A stretch of DNA of 64,000 nt from an uncultured Selenomonadales bacterium (GTDB lineage: Bacteria > Bacillota > Negativicutes > DSM-1736 > Dendrosporobacteraceae), in assembly GCA_946407015.1 (NCBI GenBank), contig CAMJML010000012.1, forward strand, positions 1-64,000. Direction: 5' to 3'. The notes beneath the pieces are model-generated. The model was not told where the DNA came from. It did not search any database and saw only the letters and a list, made by a program, of their open reading frames with translations. This document shows, one piece after another, positions 35,692-44,397 of this stretch; within the stretch, counting starts at the first letter, position 1; each line of letters begins with the position of its first letter. A program made the translations under genes and the position numbers.

Positions 35692-36438
35692 TTGAGAATA
35701 GCCATTGAGTTGGTGCCTCGGGATAAGGAATCCTTATTAAATGAACTTAATCTGGTAAAAAAGCATTATCAGGCAGTTGACACAATCAATATTCCTGATC
35801 TGTTGCGATATGAACTGAGAAGCTGGGAAGCTTGCAGCTTGGCTCAGTCTAGCTATCGCTCTGTGATTCCTCACATTCGTGCTATCGACATTAACCTGGA
35901 TAAGCCGCTGCCTATGGCTGAGTATCTCATTGCGAATCAAATCCAGGAAGTGCTGGTGATCACCGGGGACCCGCCGCAGGATATGCGCTGGAAGATTTAC
36001 CCCACTACCAGTATTGATGTCATAAGAAAATTTAAGGCTGAGATACCGGGAATTAAGGTATATGCCGGAATCGACCAATATCGCGAGAGTATGAGAAAAG
36101 AAGCGGATTATATCAAACGGAAAATTCAGGCCGGGGCCGATGGCTTTTTTACGCAGCCGTTCTTTGATCTGCGTCTGATGGAGATTTACACTGAAATTCT
36201 GCAAGGCCAGGAGGTATACTGGGGTATATCGCCTGTTACCTCGGAGAAATCCTTGCATTACTGGGAAACGAAGAATAATGTCGTATTCCCTGCCTCGTTT
36301 CAGCCCAATTTAGAATGGAATATTGCTTTTGCCCGTCAGGCTCTGGATTTTACCAGGCAGACACAAGCCAATATTTACTTTATGCCTATCCGGACCAATG
36401 TCGATCAATATTTGCAGGGTATTTTTGCAGATAAATAA
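35692..36438 (+). CDS. metF: Methylenetetrahydrofolate reductase, MetF family
   Basis: A 248-aa TIM-barrel flavoprotein reducing methylene-THF to methyl-THF. Typical features are the N-terminal ELVPRD, the VITGDPP strand motif, and GADGFFTQPFFD in the C-terminal half. TTG start with a G-rich ribosome site. In acetogens MetF often partners a separate MetV; none is seen here. The nfnAB genes follow 59 bases downstream, which may indicate how it gets electrons. Confidence 0.88.
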   Translation: MRIAIELVPRDKESLLNELNLVKKHYQAVDTINIPDLLRYELRSWEACSLAQSSYRSVIPHIRAIDINLDKPLPMAEYLIANQIQEVLVITGDPPQDMRWKIYPTTSIDVIRKFKAEIPGIKVYAGIDQYRESMRKEADYIKRKIQAGADGFFTQPFFDLRLMEIYTEILQGQEVYWGISPVTSEKSLHYWETKNNVVFPASFQPNLEWNIAFARQALDFTRQTQANIYFMPIRTNVDQYLQGIFADK

Positions 36439-36497
36439 TTTGCATTTCGCCACAGGATGTCATAGGGATGCTAGGAATCAATAAGGAGTGTGATGAC

Positions 36498-37352
36498 GTG
36501 TATAAAATCCTGGTCAAAAAGGAATTGGCGCCCAGCGTCAAATTATTTGAAATGGAAGCACCGCGTATTGCAAAAAAAGCTCAGCCTGGCCAATTTGTGA
36601 TCGTGCGGCTGGACGAAGAAGGGGAACGGATACCGCTAACTATTGCTGATTTTAACCGTGAAAAAGGTACGGTTACCATTATCTTTCAAGAAGTGGGTGC
36701 TTCTACCAAGGAAATGGGACGGTTAAATGAGGGCGATTCGCTGCTGGATTTGGTTGGTCCTTTAGGGAAAGAGACCCATATTGAGAATTTCGGTACAGTG
36801 GTCTGTGTTGGCGGTGGTATCGGTATTGCCCCGGTTTACCCGATTGCCCGTGGTATGAAGCAGGCTGGGAATGAAGTGATTTCGATCATCGGCGCTCGCA
36901 ATAAGGACATTCTGATTCTGGAAGAAGAAATGGCTGCAGTGAGTGACCAGCTTCATATTACGACCGATGATGGCTCAAAAGGTTATCAAGGGTTTGTCAC
37001 TCAGCCATTGCAAAAGCTCATTGATGAGGGGGTCAAGCTTGCTTTAGTTGTGGCCATCGGCCCGGTAGTCATGATGCGCAGTGTCGCAGAAGTAACCCGG
37101 CCTTACGGCATTCCAACGGTTGTCAGTCTCAATCCTATTATGGTTGATGGCACCGGTATGTGCGGGGGCTGTCGGGTTCAAGTCGGCGATGAAAGCCGCT
37201 TTGCCTGCGTAGACGGACCTGAGTTTGATGCCCATAAAGTTGACTTTGCCGGCCTTATTGCACGTCAACGCATGTATATTCCTCACGAGAAAAATCATGA
37301 GCACCATTGTGCCAATAAACAGGGAGGTGGCTGCAAATGTCACTCTCATTAA
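36498..37352 (+). CDS. nfnA: NfnA-like FAD/NAD(P)- and [2Fe-2S]-binding subunit
   Basis: A 284-aa ferredoxin-NADP reductase-fold protein: FAD domain (residues 1-100; ERIPLTIAD), NAD domain with CVGGGIGIAPVYP, and a C-terminal [2Fe-2S] loop with MCGGCRVQVG and a later FACVDGP. With the next gene it forms the NfnAB transhydrogenase, which reduces NADP+ with NADH and reduced ferredoxin by flavin-based bifurcation. The GTG at 36498 lies 9 bases after AAGGAG; the upstream ATG at 36468 has no good site. It overlaps nfnB by 16 bases. Confidence 0.9.
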   Translation: MYKILVKKELAPSVKLFEMEAPRIAKKAQPGQFVIVRLDEEGERIPLTIADFNREKGTVTIIFQEVGASTKEMGRLNEGDSLLDLVGPLGKETHIENFGTVVCVGGGIGIAPVYPIARGMKQAGNEVISIIGARNKDILILEEEMAAVSDQLHITTDDGSKGYQGFVTQPLQKLIDEGVKLALVVAIGPVVMMRSVAEVTRPYGIPTVVSLNPIMVDGTGMCGGCRVQVGDESRFACVDGPEFDAHKVDFAGLIARQRMYIPHEKNHEHHCANKQGGGCKCHSH

Positions 37353-38749
37353 ATAAACATAAAATGCCGGAACAAGATCCCAAAGTCCGCGCTAAGAATT
37401 TTGACGAAGTTACCTTAGGCTATTCGCACGAGGATGCTGTCAATGAAGCCAAACGCTGCTTAAGCTGTAAGCATGCACCTTGCCGCCAAGGCTGTCCTGT
37501 ACAGGTTGACATTCCAGCCTTTATCAAGCATCTGAAAGAAGGCGATGCAGACGCTGCGATTGCAACGATAAAAAATGTTAATAGTTTGCCGGCCGTATGC
37601 GGGCGCGTGTGTCCCCAGGAAGAACAATGTGAAAAACATTGTGTCTTGGCAAAAAAAGGTGAAGCGGTGGGAATTGGCCGTCTGGAGCGCTATGCGGCGG
37701 ATTATGCCAGAAACAAAGGGGAATTGGTAACGCCGGTTGATTATGCGGCGGACGCGCAGAAAGTTGCTGTTGTCGGCTCCGGTCCGGCAGGGCTGACGGC
37801 TGCCGGTGATTTAGCCAAATTAGGTTATAAGGTGACCGTGTTTGAGGCTTTACATGCTCCCGGTGGAGTACTGGTTTATGGCATTCCGGAATTCCGCCTG
37901 CCGAAAGAGGCTGTTGTAAAAGCAGAAATTGATAATCTTCGCAAACTTGGTGTAGATATTGTTGTGAATGCCGTTGCCGGCAAGACTTTTACCATTGACG
38001 AACTGATGGAAGAAGAAGGCTATGAGGCTGTTTTTATCGCGACCGGTGCAGGGTTGCCTCATTTTATGGGGATACCTGGCGAAAATCTGAATGGTGTTTA
38101 TGCTGCCAATGAGTTTTTAACCCGCTGCAATTTAATGAAAGCGTATAAATTTCCTCACTCAGGCACACCCATTCATGTTGGCAAAAGAGTAGCCGTTGTC
38201 GGTGGCGGCAATGTTGCGATGGATGCGGCTCGGACGGCGTTGCGTTTGGGTGCTGACCAGGTTTATATTGTTTACCGCCGGTCAGAGGAGGAGTTGCCAG
38301 CCCGTTTGGAAGAAGTTCATCACGCTAAAGAAGAAGGCATTGAATTCCAACTGCTGACCAATCCGGTTGCGGTTGTCGGCAATGAGCAAGGCTGGGTTAG
38401 TGCTTTAAAATGTATCCGAATGGAACTTGGGGAGCCTGATGCATCTGGTAGAAGGCGTCCGGTTGAGATTCCGGATTCGGAATTTGACTTAGCTGTCGAT
38501 ACCGTTGTTATTGCAATCGGACAAGGGCCCAATCCGTTGGTTCAGTCCACGACGAAAGGCCTTGATACCAATAAACGAGGGAATATTATTGCCGATTCTG
38601 AAACGGGAGCTACCAGCAAACCAGGAGTTTTTGCCGGTGGTGATATTGTAACCGGTGCCGCTACGGTGATTTTAGCCATGGGTGCCGGGAAAAAAGCCGC
38701 TGCCGCTATTGACCAGTATTTAATGGCTAAGCGTGCTGAAACTAAATAA
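37337..38749 (+). CDS. nfnB: NfnB-like glutamate synthase small subunit-family flavoprotein
   Basis: A 470-aa flavoprotein with two N-terminal [4Fe-4S] sites (CLSCKHAPCRQGCP, and CGRVCPQEEQCEKHC), an FAD fold GSGPAGLTAAG and an NADP fold VVGGGNVAMDAAR. It is homologous to the GltD/GltA small subunit, but no glutamate synthase large subunit is present and the gene overlaps nfnA, so NfnB is the better call. GGGAGGTGG before the ATG. Confidence 0.9.
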   Translation: MSLSLNKHKMPEQDPKVRAKNFDEVTLGYSHEDAVNEAKRCLSCKHAPCRQGCPVQVDIPAFIKHLKEGDADAAIATIKNVNSLPAVCGRVCPQEEQCEKHCVLAKKGEAVGIGRLERYAADYARNKGELVTPVDYAADAQKVAVVGSGPAGLTAAGDLAKLGYKVTVFEALHAPGGVLVYGIPEFRLPKEAVVKAEIDNLRKLGVDIVVNAVAGKTFTIDELMEEEGYEAVFIATGAGLPHFMGIPGENLNGVYAANEFLTRCNLMKAYKFPHSGTPIHVGKRVAVVGGGNVAMDAARTALRLGADQVYIVYRRSEEELPARLEEVHHAKEEGIEFQLLTNPVAVVGNEQGWVSALKCIRMELGEPDASGRRRPVEIPDSEFDLAVDTVVIAIGQGPNPLVQSTTKGLDTNKRGNIIADSETGATSKPGVFAGGDIVTGAATVILAMGAGKKAAAAIDQYLMAKRAETK

Positions 38750-38763
38750 TTTTTCAACAAAAA

Positions 38764-38799
38764 GAATGGCTACATATGGTTTATACTGTATGTAGCCAT
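38764..38799. terminator. Hairpin between nfnB and pabA, weak terminator
   Basis: Perfect 12-bp stem AATGGCTACATA/TATGTAGCCATT with a 12-nt loop. It is not followed by a clear T tract on the + strand, so it may be a poor terminator, an RNA stability element or a control site for pabA. Confidence 0.5.
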
Positions 38800-38843
38800 T
38801 GCAATATTTAAAAACAATACTTGGTATACTATGGAGAACGACG

Positions 38844-39413
38844 ATGATAGTCATGATTGACAACTATGATTCATTTGTTTATAACCTTGTGCAATACTTA
38901 GGAGAATTAGGACAAGAGATCAAAGTTTATCGCAATGATGAAATTACTGCGGTGCAAATTGCGGAATTGGCACCGGATCAACTGATCTTATCCCCCGGGC
39001 CCTGTACGCCGAATGAAGCAGGAATCAGTCTGGAGTTAATTGATAAATTTAAAGGCAAAATTCCAATCTTGGGCGTTTGTTTAGGCCATCAAGCGATTGG
39101 GCAAGCTTTTGGTGGTAAAGTCGTACAGGCAAGCCGGTTGATGCATGGCAAGACTTCAGCCATGTATCATCATCATAAAGGTTTGTTTTTTGATTTACCG
39201 AATCCACTTACGGCTACTCGCTACCATTCCTTATTAGTGGAACGTCACTCGTTGCCGGATTGTCTTGAAGTTACAGCTGAAACCGAACTGGGTGAGATTA
39301 TGGGAATTCGACATCGCACTTATCCGATAACCGGTGTGCAATTCCATCCCGAATCCATCTTGACTCAAGGTGGTCATCAGATGCTGCAGAATTTTCTGAA
39401 TGGTTATTATTAA
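38844..39413 (+). CDS. pabA: Glutamine amidotransferase component of aminodeoxychorismate synthase
   Basis: A 189-aa class I glutamine amidotransferase giving ammonia to PabB, and perhaps shared with anthranilate synthase. Catalytic Cys is in [11 protein letters not shown], His and Glu in FHPESI. It begins [14 protein letters not shown]. The ATG at 38844 follows GGAGA; the longer frame from 38799 runs through the hairpin. First gene of pabABC. Confidence 0.93.
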   Translation: MIVMIDNYDSFVYNLVQYLGELGQEIKVYRNDEITAVQIAELAPDQLILSPGPCTPNEAGISLELIDKFKGKIPILGVCLGHQAIGQAFGGKVVQASRLMHGKTSAMYHHHKGLFFDLPNPLTATRYHSLLVERHSLPDCLEVTAETELGEIMGIRHRTYPITGVQFHPESILTQGGHQMLQNFLNGYY

Positions 39414-39432
39414 ACTAGGGTAGGGAGTTGCC

Positions 39433-40836
39433 ATGAAACCTTTCATCTTCGAATTTCCGCTTAATGCCATGGCGGAAGCAATTTATGCTTTATTTGCTCA
39501 TGAGAAAAACAGCGTCTATCTTGATAGTGCCTTAGATATTCAGGGAATGGGGCGGTATTCATTTATCGCCCGGGATCCCTTTTTAGTATTTGCCAGTAAG
39601 CATCAGCAGGTTCTTCTGACTGAAAAGGATCAAACCAGTATATTAACCGGCAATCCTTTTGCGGAGCTTAAACGGCTGCTGAATGTCTACCACACTGAAA
39701 AAATACCCAATATGCCGCCGCTGGCCGGTGGTATTATTGGGTATTTTGGGTATGACCTTGGCTATATCATTGAACCACGGGTAGCCGGACACAGCCGGGA
39801 TGATTTAGCCATCCCCGATTGTCAGCTAGGCTTCTATGATACCGTTATCATTATTGACCACCATGACGAAAAACTTTATATTGCTTCAACCGGATTTCCC
39901 GCCCTGCAGGATGAAGCCAGACAAGTCAGAGCAAAGTGCCGCGCCGATGAGCTGGCAAAAATGATCACTGCGGCAACGGCGCTGCCGGAAGCAGTAAGGC
40001 CGGTTCCGGCAGGTGAACTTCATGCTGACTTTAGCTACGGAAGTTATTGTGCTATGGTAAATCAAGCACTGGCCTATATAGCTGCCGGTGACATTTTTCA
40101 GGTGAATTTGTCGCAGCGTTTTAAAGCCAGAATCAATACCGAGCCTTTTCAACTATACCGCTATTTGCGCAAAATTAATCCGGCTCCATTTGCGGCCTAT
40201 TTAAATTTGGGTGATTTCATTGTGGCCAGTGCCTCCCCTGAACGCTATTTGCATGTTGACGGTCAATATGTTGAGACCAGGCCGATTAAAGGAACCCGCC
40301 CGCGTGGGCATGACCCGGAATCGGATGAGCGATACCGGCATGAATTATACCATAGCGAAAAGGATAAAGCCGAGCTGGTCATGATTATTGACCTGGAACG
40401 AAATGACTTGGGGAAGGTTTGTGAATATGGCAGTGTCAAGGTACCTGAGCTCATTCGGTTGGAAGAATATGCGACAGTATTTCATTTAGTTTCAACGGTT
40501 ACTGGTAAGATTGCCCCTGAACATGATATTATTGATTTAGTGGTGGCTTCCTTTCCGGGAGGCTCGATTACCGGAGCGCCCAAAGTCCGTGCCATGGAGA
40601 TTGTTGATGAACTTGAACCAGTACGGCGTGGGATTTATACAGGTTCGATCGGATATATTAATTTTAATGGTGATGCTGATTTAAATATTGCCATACGTAC
40701 TATGGTGATCAAACAAAATCAGGCGTTCTTTCAGGTTGGCGGAGGCATTGTGGCCGATTCCCAGGCTGAGCTTGAATATGCAGAAACATTTACAAAAGCA
40801 AAAGCGCTTATACAGGCATTAGGTTATCAGAGATAG
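39433..40836 (+). CDS. pabB: Aminodeoxychorismate synthase component I
   Basis: A 467-aa chorismate-utilising enzyme. The diagnostic PIKGT motif (in TRPIKGTRPRG) carries the Lys nucleophile of PabB, where anthranilate synthase has PIAGT. ASASPERYL, ERNDLG and GGSITGAPK are the other active-site blocks. It makes 4-amino-4-deoxychorismate for folate. It starts 19 bases after pabA. Confidence 0.95.
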   Translation: MKPFIFEFPLNAMAEAIYALFAHEKNSVYLDSALDIQGMGRYSFIARDPFLVFASKHQQVLLTEKDQTSILTGNPFAELKRLLNVYHTEKIPNMPPLAGGIIGYFGYDLGYIIEPRVAGHSRDDLAIPDCQLGFYDTVIIIDHHDEKLYIASTGFPALQDEARQVRAKCRADELAKMITAATALPEAVRPVPAGELHADFSYGSYCAMVNQALAYIAAGDIFQVNLSQRFKARINTEPFQLYRYLRKINPAPFAAYLNLGDFIVASASPERYLHVDGQYVETRPIKGTRPRGHDPESDERYRHELYHSEKDKAELVMIIDLERNDLGKVCEYGSVKVPELIRLEEYATVFHLVSTVTGKIAPEHDIIDLVVASFPGGSITGAPKVRAMEIVDELEPVRRGIYTGSIGYINFNGDADLNIAIRTMVIKQNQAFFQVGGGIVADSQAELEYAETFTKAKALIQALGYQR

Positions 40837-40848
40837 CGGGTGAAAAAG

Positions 40849-41715
40849 ATGCGGCAAAAAATCTTCTTAAATGGTGCCATGGTGAATGCGGAGGAGGCAC
40901 TGTTATCCGTACAGGATCATGGATTTCTTTACGGCAATGGGCTATTTGAAACTATGAGAGCGTATCATGGCCAAATTTTTCGTTGTCAGACCCATATCAA
41001 GCGCCTGCTTGAGGGCGTTAAAATTCTTGGGTGGGATCATCCTCCGAGTGAAGCTGAGTTAATGCATGCTGTTGATCTCTGTCTGAAAGCCAATGGCCTT
41101 CTGGAGGCCTCGGTCAGATTGACCGTCTCCCGTGGGTCCGGTGGTACAAGACCGGATCATGATTGCTCTAGGCCTGGGATCGTGGTATTCGCCGGGCCGT
41201 ATCAGGCACCGGAAGCTGCAGAATATCAAACAGGCTGGAGTGTTGTAACAGCGAGTATTCGCCGCAATCCAACCTCACCTGTCTGCCGGATTAAATCCGC
41301 CAATTATCTGGATAGTTTACTGGCGCGTGCCGAAGCACACGCGAAAGGGGCCAAAGAAGCACTGCTGTTAAACACAAATGGCATGGTCGCTGAAGGGACG
41401 ATTGCGAATTACTTTTTTATTCTTCAGGATAAGCTGGTGACACCGGATATTCAGAGCGGACTTTTGCCGGGCATTACCCGCGCAACGGTATTAAGTCTGG
41501 CTGATCAGCTGGGGATGCCTGTTGAAATTCGCTTCGTGTATCCGGACGAAATCATCCAGGCCCAAGAAGTCTTTATTACCAACTCCCTGTTGGAGATCAT
41601 GCCTGTTAATCGTATTGATGGGCGGAGGGTTGGTTCTGGCTTTTGCGGGCCGGTTACCGACTTTTTGATCGAACAATATAAAGTGCTAGTCCGGAAAGAA
41701 TGTTCAATTTCTTAA
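40849..41715 (+). CDS. pabC: Aminodeoxychorismate lyase (class IV aminotransferase fold)
   Basis: A 288-aa fold-type IV PLP enzyme. The PLP-binding Lys is K149 in RIKSANYL, and AEGTIANYFF binds the cofactor phosphate side. It releases pyruvate to give p-aminobenzoate. The class also includes branched-chain and D-amino acid aminotransferases; the position after pabAB decides the call. The ATG at 40849 follows GGGTG; a GTG nine bases earlier overlaps that site. Confidence 0.88.
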   Translation: MRQKIFLNGAMVNAEEALLSVQDHGFLYGNGLFETMRAYHGQIFRCQTHIKRLLEGVKILGWDHPPSEAELMHAVDLCLKANGLLEASVRLTVSRGSGGTRPDHDCSRPGIVVFAGPYQAPEAAEYQTGWSVVTASIRRNPTSPVCRIKSANYLDSLLARAEAHAKGAKEALLLNTNGMVAEGTIANYFFILQDKLVTPDIQSGLLPGITRATVLSLADQLGMPVEIRFVYPDEIIQAQEVFITNSLLEIMPVNRIDGRRVGSGFCGPVTDFLIEQYKVLVRKECSIS

Positions 41716-41729
41716 AGGAGCATGATGTG

Positions 41730-42392
41730 ATGAATTTATTTGATATTATCGGACCGGTTATGGTTGGTCCATCAAGCTCGCATACCGCCGGTGCAGTACG
41801 GCTGGGGAATTTGGCACTGGCTATTTTAGGTGAACCGGTTAGCCAAGCGATGATTGAATTGCACGGGTCATTTGCGCAAACGTATCGCGGTCACGGTACC
41901 GACCTGGCTTTGATTGCGGGTTTGCTTGGCTGGCCTCCTGATGACTTAAGAATTCCTCAGTCTTTTGAATATGCCCGTCAGGCTGAGCTGGAGTACCATA
42001 TTCTTAAAACCAATCTGGGGGATTTGGCTCATCCCAATACCGTTCGCTTCCGGTTAACAGGAAAAAACGGTGCCAGTTCAGAAATTACTGGAGCTTCCGT
42101 TGGCGGGGGGAGTGTCATCATTACCGATGTAGATGGATTTGCCCTCGAATTTACTGGTGAGCTGACCGCTTTGCTGACCATGCATCAGGACAAACCGGGG
42201 GTCGTTGCTTTAGTAACCAGCATTCTATCCAATCAAGGGGTGAATGTGGCTTCAATGCGGCTGTCTCGCCAGGATAAAGGCGGATTGGCGGTGATGGTGC
42301 TTGAAACCGATGAGACCATTAGCGATGAGGTTATTGCTGTTATAAAAGCCATGCCGCAGATTAAAGCTGTACGCAGGATTCTGCGGGCTTAG
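41730..42392 (+). CDS. sdaAB: L-serine ammonia-lyase, iron-sulfur type, beta subunit
   Basis: A 220-aa beta subunit with the GPSSSHTAGAVR serine-binding motif near the N-terminus and a C-terminal ACT domain (about 145-218). With the alpha chain it deaminates L-serine to pyruvate. The ATG at 41730 is chosen for AAAGGAG; the site overlaps the end of pabC. The next gene starts 15 bases downstream. Confidence 0.93.
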   Translation: MNLFDIIGPVMVGPSSSHTAGAVRLGNLALAILGEPVSQAMIELHGSFAQTYRGHGTDLALIAGLLGWPPDDLRIPQSFEYARQAELEYHILKTNLGDLAHPNTVRFRLTGKNGASSEITGASVGGGSVIITDVDGFALEFTGELTALLTMHQDKPGVVALVTSILSNQGVNVASMRLSRQDKGGLAVMVLETDETISDEVIAVIKAMPQIKAVRRILRA

Positions 42393-42407
42393 GGCAAGGA
42401 GGTCGTC

Positions 42408-43289
42408 ATGAACAAGAAATTATCCCTTCAGGAATGGCTCGGTGAAGCCGAGCAGAGTCGAATCAGTTTTGCTGATTTTTGTATCAGCCAACAAAGCAAT
42501 TTTTTAGAAAAAAGTCGTCAGGACATTATCACGGATATGCTGGCTATTCTCGACGTCATGGAGCAATCGGTGATGACGGGATTAAGTGGAGTCAAATCCC
42601 GTGGCGGTTTAGTCGGAGGAGATGCTCTCAGGCTGCAAGCCTACTCAAGTGATCAAGCGCAACGCAGTGTGATTGGCCCTACCGTTAATAGAGCGATTAC
42701 CATGGCTTTAGCTGTTGGTGAAGCGAATGCCGCGATGGGGAAAATTGTGGCAGCACCTACGGCTGGTTCCAGTGGTGTTTTGCCTGCTGTTTTATTTTCA
42801 TTAGGTGAAGCGTGGAATATTGAACGGGTTGAATTAGCGAAAGCCTTGATCGTTGCCGGAGCTATCGGGATGGTTATTGCTTCCCGGGCATCCTTATCAG
42901 GCGCAGCGGGCGGCTGTCAAGCAGAATGCGGTTCTGCGGCTGCCATGGCTGCCGGCGCAGCAGTCGTATTACATGGAGGAACACCGGGTCAGGTAGGCAA
43001 TGCGGTAGCCATTACGTTGAAAAATATGCTGGGCCTGGTTTGTGATCCAGTTGCCGGTTTAGTTGAAGTACCCTGCGTGAAGCGAAATGCCGGCGCAGCG
43101 GCGCAAGCGATGGTGGCAGCCGAAATGGCTTTAGCCGGAATAACCAGTGTCATTCCGGTCGATGAGGTGATTGATGCCATGGCTGCCGTTGGCTCAAGTA
43201 TGAGCTGTACATTGCGGGAAACTTCTCAGGGCGGGCTGGCTGTTACGCCGACTGCTTTAGCATGGACGCAAAAAATTTTTAAGGATTAG
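42408..43289 (+). CDS. sdaAA: L-serine ammonia-lyase, iron-sulfur type, alpha subunit
   Basis: A 293-aa catalytic subunit. Cysteines in CQAEC, LVCDP and VPCVKR are expected to hold the oxygen-labile [4Fe-4S] cluster, and the TAGSSGVLPA stretch is conserved. It pairs with sdaAB in an operon running from pabA. A terminator follows. Confidence 0.94.
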   Translation: MNKKLSLQEWLGEAEQSRISFADFCISQQSNFLEKSRQDIITDMLAILDVMEQSVMTGLSGVKSRGGLVGGDALRLQAYSSDQAQRSVIGPTVNRAITMALAVGEANAAMGKIVAAPTAGSSGVLPAVLFSLGEAWNIERVELAKALIVAGAIGMVIASRASLSGAAGGCQAECGSAAAMAAGAAVVLHGGTPGQVGNAVAITLKNMLGLVCDPVAGLVEVPCVKRNAGAAAQAMVAAEMALAGITSVIPVDEVIDAMAAVGSSMSCTLRETSQGGLAVTPTALAWTQKIFKD

Positions 43290-43299
43290 CTTCATGATC

Positions 43300-43332
43300 A
43301 AAATCCACTTTTCAGAAGTGGATTTTCTTTTG
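43300..43332 (+). terminator. Intrinsic terminator after sdaAA
   Basis: 11-bp stem AAAATCCACTT/AAGTGGATTTT, 5-nt loop, T-rich tail. Confidence 0.9.
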
Positions 43333-43431
43333 TCCGATTGTCAGATTTTTGAGGATGAGGTAAAATGGTACTGGTAAAGTTCACATAGAGAGAGGGGAAT
43401 GGCGCAGTCTGCCGGGGTGTGCCTAATTATG

Positions 43432-43989
43432 AATTTTGTTGCAATTGATTTTGAAACGGCGAATAGCAGTCGTTCCAGTGTCTGCAGTGTTGCTGTCGTC
43501 CGTGTTGAGAAGGGGAAAATAACCGACTCTTTTTATTCGCTCGTTTGTCCGCCGCATGTAAAATTTGATTATTGGAATACTAAAATTCACGGAATAACAG
43601 CAGAGGATGTTGTTGGACAGCCTAATTTTGCCCAATTATGGACGGCGTTAAGTCCTTACTTACATAACCAGACGATTATAGCGCATAACGCTGCTTTTGA
43701 TATTAGCGTATTGCGCAGTGTCTTGAGTGAATATCAATTACCGGCACCGGTTTTCCGGCATTTTTGCACAGTCAGCATGTCGAAAAAGATATGGCCCAAT
43801 GTTGAAAACTATAAACTATCTACGCTTGCCAGATTTTTCGATATTCGTTTCGAGCACCATCATGCATTGCACGATGCCCGGGTATGTGCAACATTGGCGC
43901 TTTTGGCTAATCAAGAAATTCAGGCTGAAAATATGGATCAGTTTATTGCTAAAGTCAATATGAAGGTGCAGGAATTCAGGTCTGCCTAA
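43432..43989 (+). CDS. DnaQ-like DEDDh 3'-5' exonuclease
   Basis: A 185-aa exonuclease domain protein: ExoI DFETAN (first Asp and Glu), ExoII HNAAFDISVL, and ExoIII HHALHDARV with the final His and Asp. It is a stand-alone exonuclease domain, so repair or RNA/DNA trimming is possible. The ATG at 43432 gives the typical N-terminus MNFVAIDFE; the earlier ATG at 43399 is one base from its ribosome site. Monocistronic. Confidence 0.88.
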   Translation, partial: NFVAIDFETANSSRSSVCSVAVVRVEKGKITDSFYSLVCPPHVKFDYWNTKIHGITAEDVVGQPNFAQLWTALSPYLHNQTIIAHNAAFDISVLRSVLSEYQLPAPVFRHFCTVSMSKKIWPNVENYKLSTLARFFDIRFEHHHALHDARVCATLALLANQEIQAENMDQFIAKVNMKVQEFRSA

Positions 43990-44059
43990 CCGAAAATCTG
44001 GTAGAAGTCAGACGACTTATCTTGCAGATACCGAATGAATTCAGGGATTTTTATAAAAT

Positions 44060-44102
44060 CCGTTTATGAAGTTTGTCAAAACTTGACAAACTCCATAAAC
44101 GG
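44060..44102. promoter_or_regulatory. 43-bp inverted repeat overlapping the valS -35 box
   Basis: Arms of 20 bases pair at 19 positions (single mismatch 44069/44093) around a 3-nt loop. The inner core is GTTTGTCAA-aac-TTGACAAAC, and its right arm contains the -35 hexamer. No T tract follows on the + strand. It could be an operator, or a terminator of the exonuclease transcript. A second smaller dyad GGATTTT/AAAATCC (44045-44061) shares its first two bases and would compete with it. Confidence 0.55.
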
Positions 44103-44112
44103 GAAGTATATT
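44083..44112 (+). promoter_or_regulatory. SigA-type promoter of the valS T-box transcript
   Basis: -35 TTGACA (44083-44088), 18-bp spacer, -10 TATATT (44107-44112). Transcription would begin near 44119, just before the T-box leader. Confidence 0.7.
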
Positions 44113-44117
44113 GTAAT

Positions 44118-44372
44118 AGATAAACCTAGAGGCAATGAAGGGAAGAGTACACTAGGGCGGCTGTTCAGAGAAGGGATTCATCGGCTGGAAGATCCCGCGG
44201 TCAAACGAGTGGAAGGTCATCCTGGAGCTGTTGTGCTGATATTAGGTAGGTGCAACCGGAGTTGGCTCCGTTATAGCTGTAAAGTCCGGACAAGCCGCAG
44301 AGGTAGTCCGGAAAGTAAGGTGGTACCGCGGAAGCAAGCTCTTTCGTCCTTCGGGATGAAGGAGCTTTTTTA
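44118..44372 (+). ncRNA. T-box riboswitch leader of valS (valine specifier GTC)
   Basis: A typical T-box leader. Stem I has AGAGTAC and the distal CAGAGAAGGG segment; the likely specifier codon GTC lies at 44216-44218 in GAAGGTCATCC. The T-box motif AAGGTGGTACCGCG is at 44317-44330, where TGGT (44321-44324) pairs with the tRNA NCCA end. A terminator hairpin follows at 44336-44372. Uncharged tRNA-Val should stabilise the antiterminator and switch on valS and folC. Confidence 0.93.
44336..44372 (+). terminator. T-box regulated terminator
   Basis: 14-bp stem AAGCTCTTTCGTCC/GGATGAAGGAGCTT (two G-T wobbles), TTCG tetraloop, then six Ts, 25 bases before valS. Confidence 0.92.
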
Positions 44373-44397
44373 ATTCGTTATTTTTAGGAGGATATCC

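Noticed and set aside
35737-36258. 173-aa open frame antisense to metF.
   Set aside because: No Shine-Dalgarno sequence or motif, and metF is complete and in an operon.
35692-36438. Reading metF as metV, the MetF partner of acetogens.
   Set aside because: The full TIM-barrel pattern and 248-aa length fit MetF; the zinc-binding cysteines of MetV are absent.
44035-44373. 112-aa open frame across the valS leader.
   Set aside because: It covers the T-box promoter, Stem I, T-box motif and terminator; it is an RNA element, not a gene.
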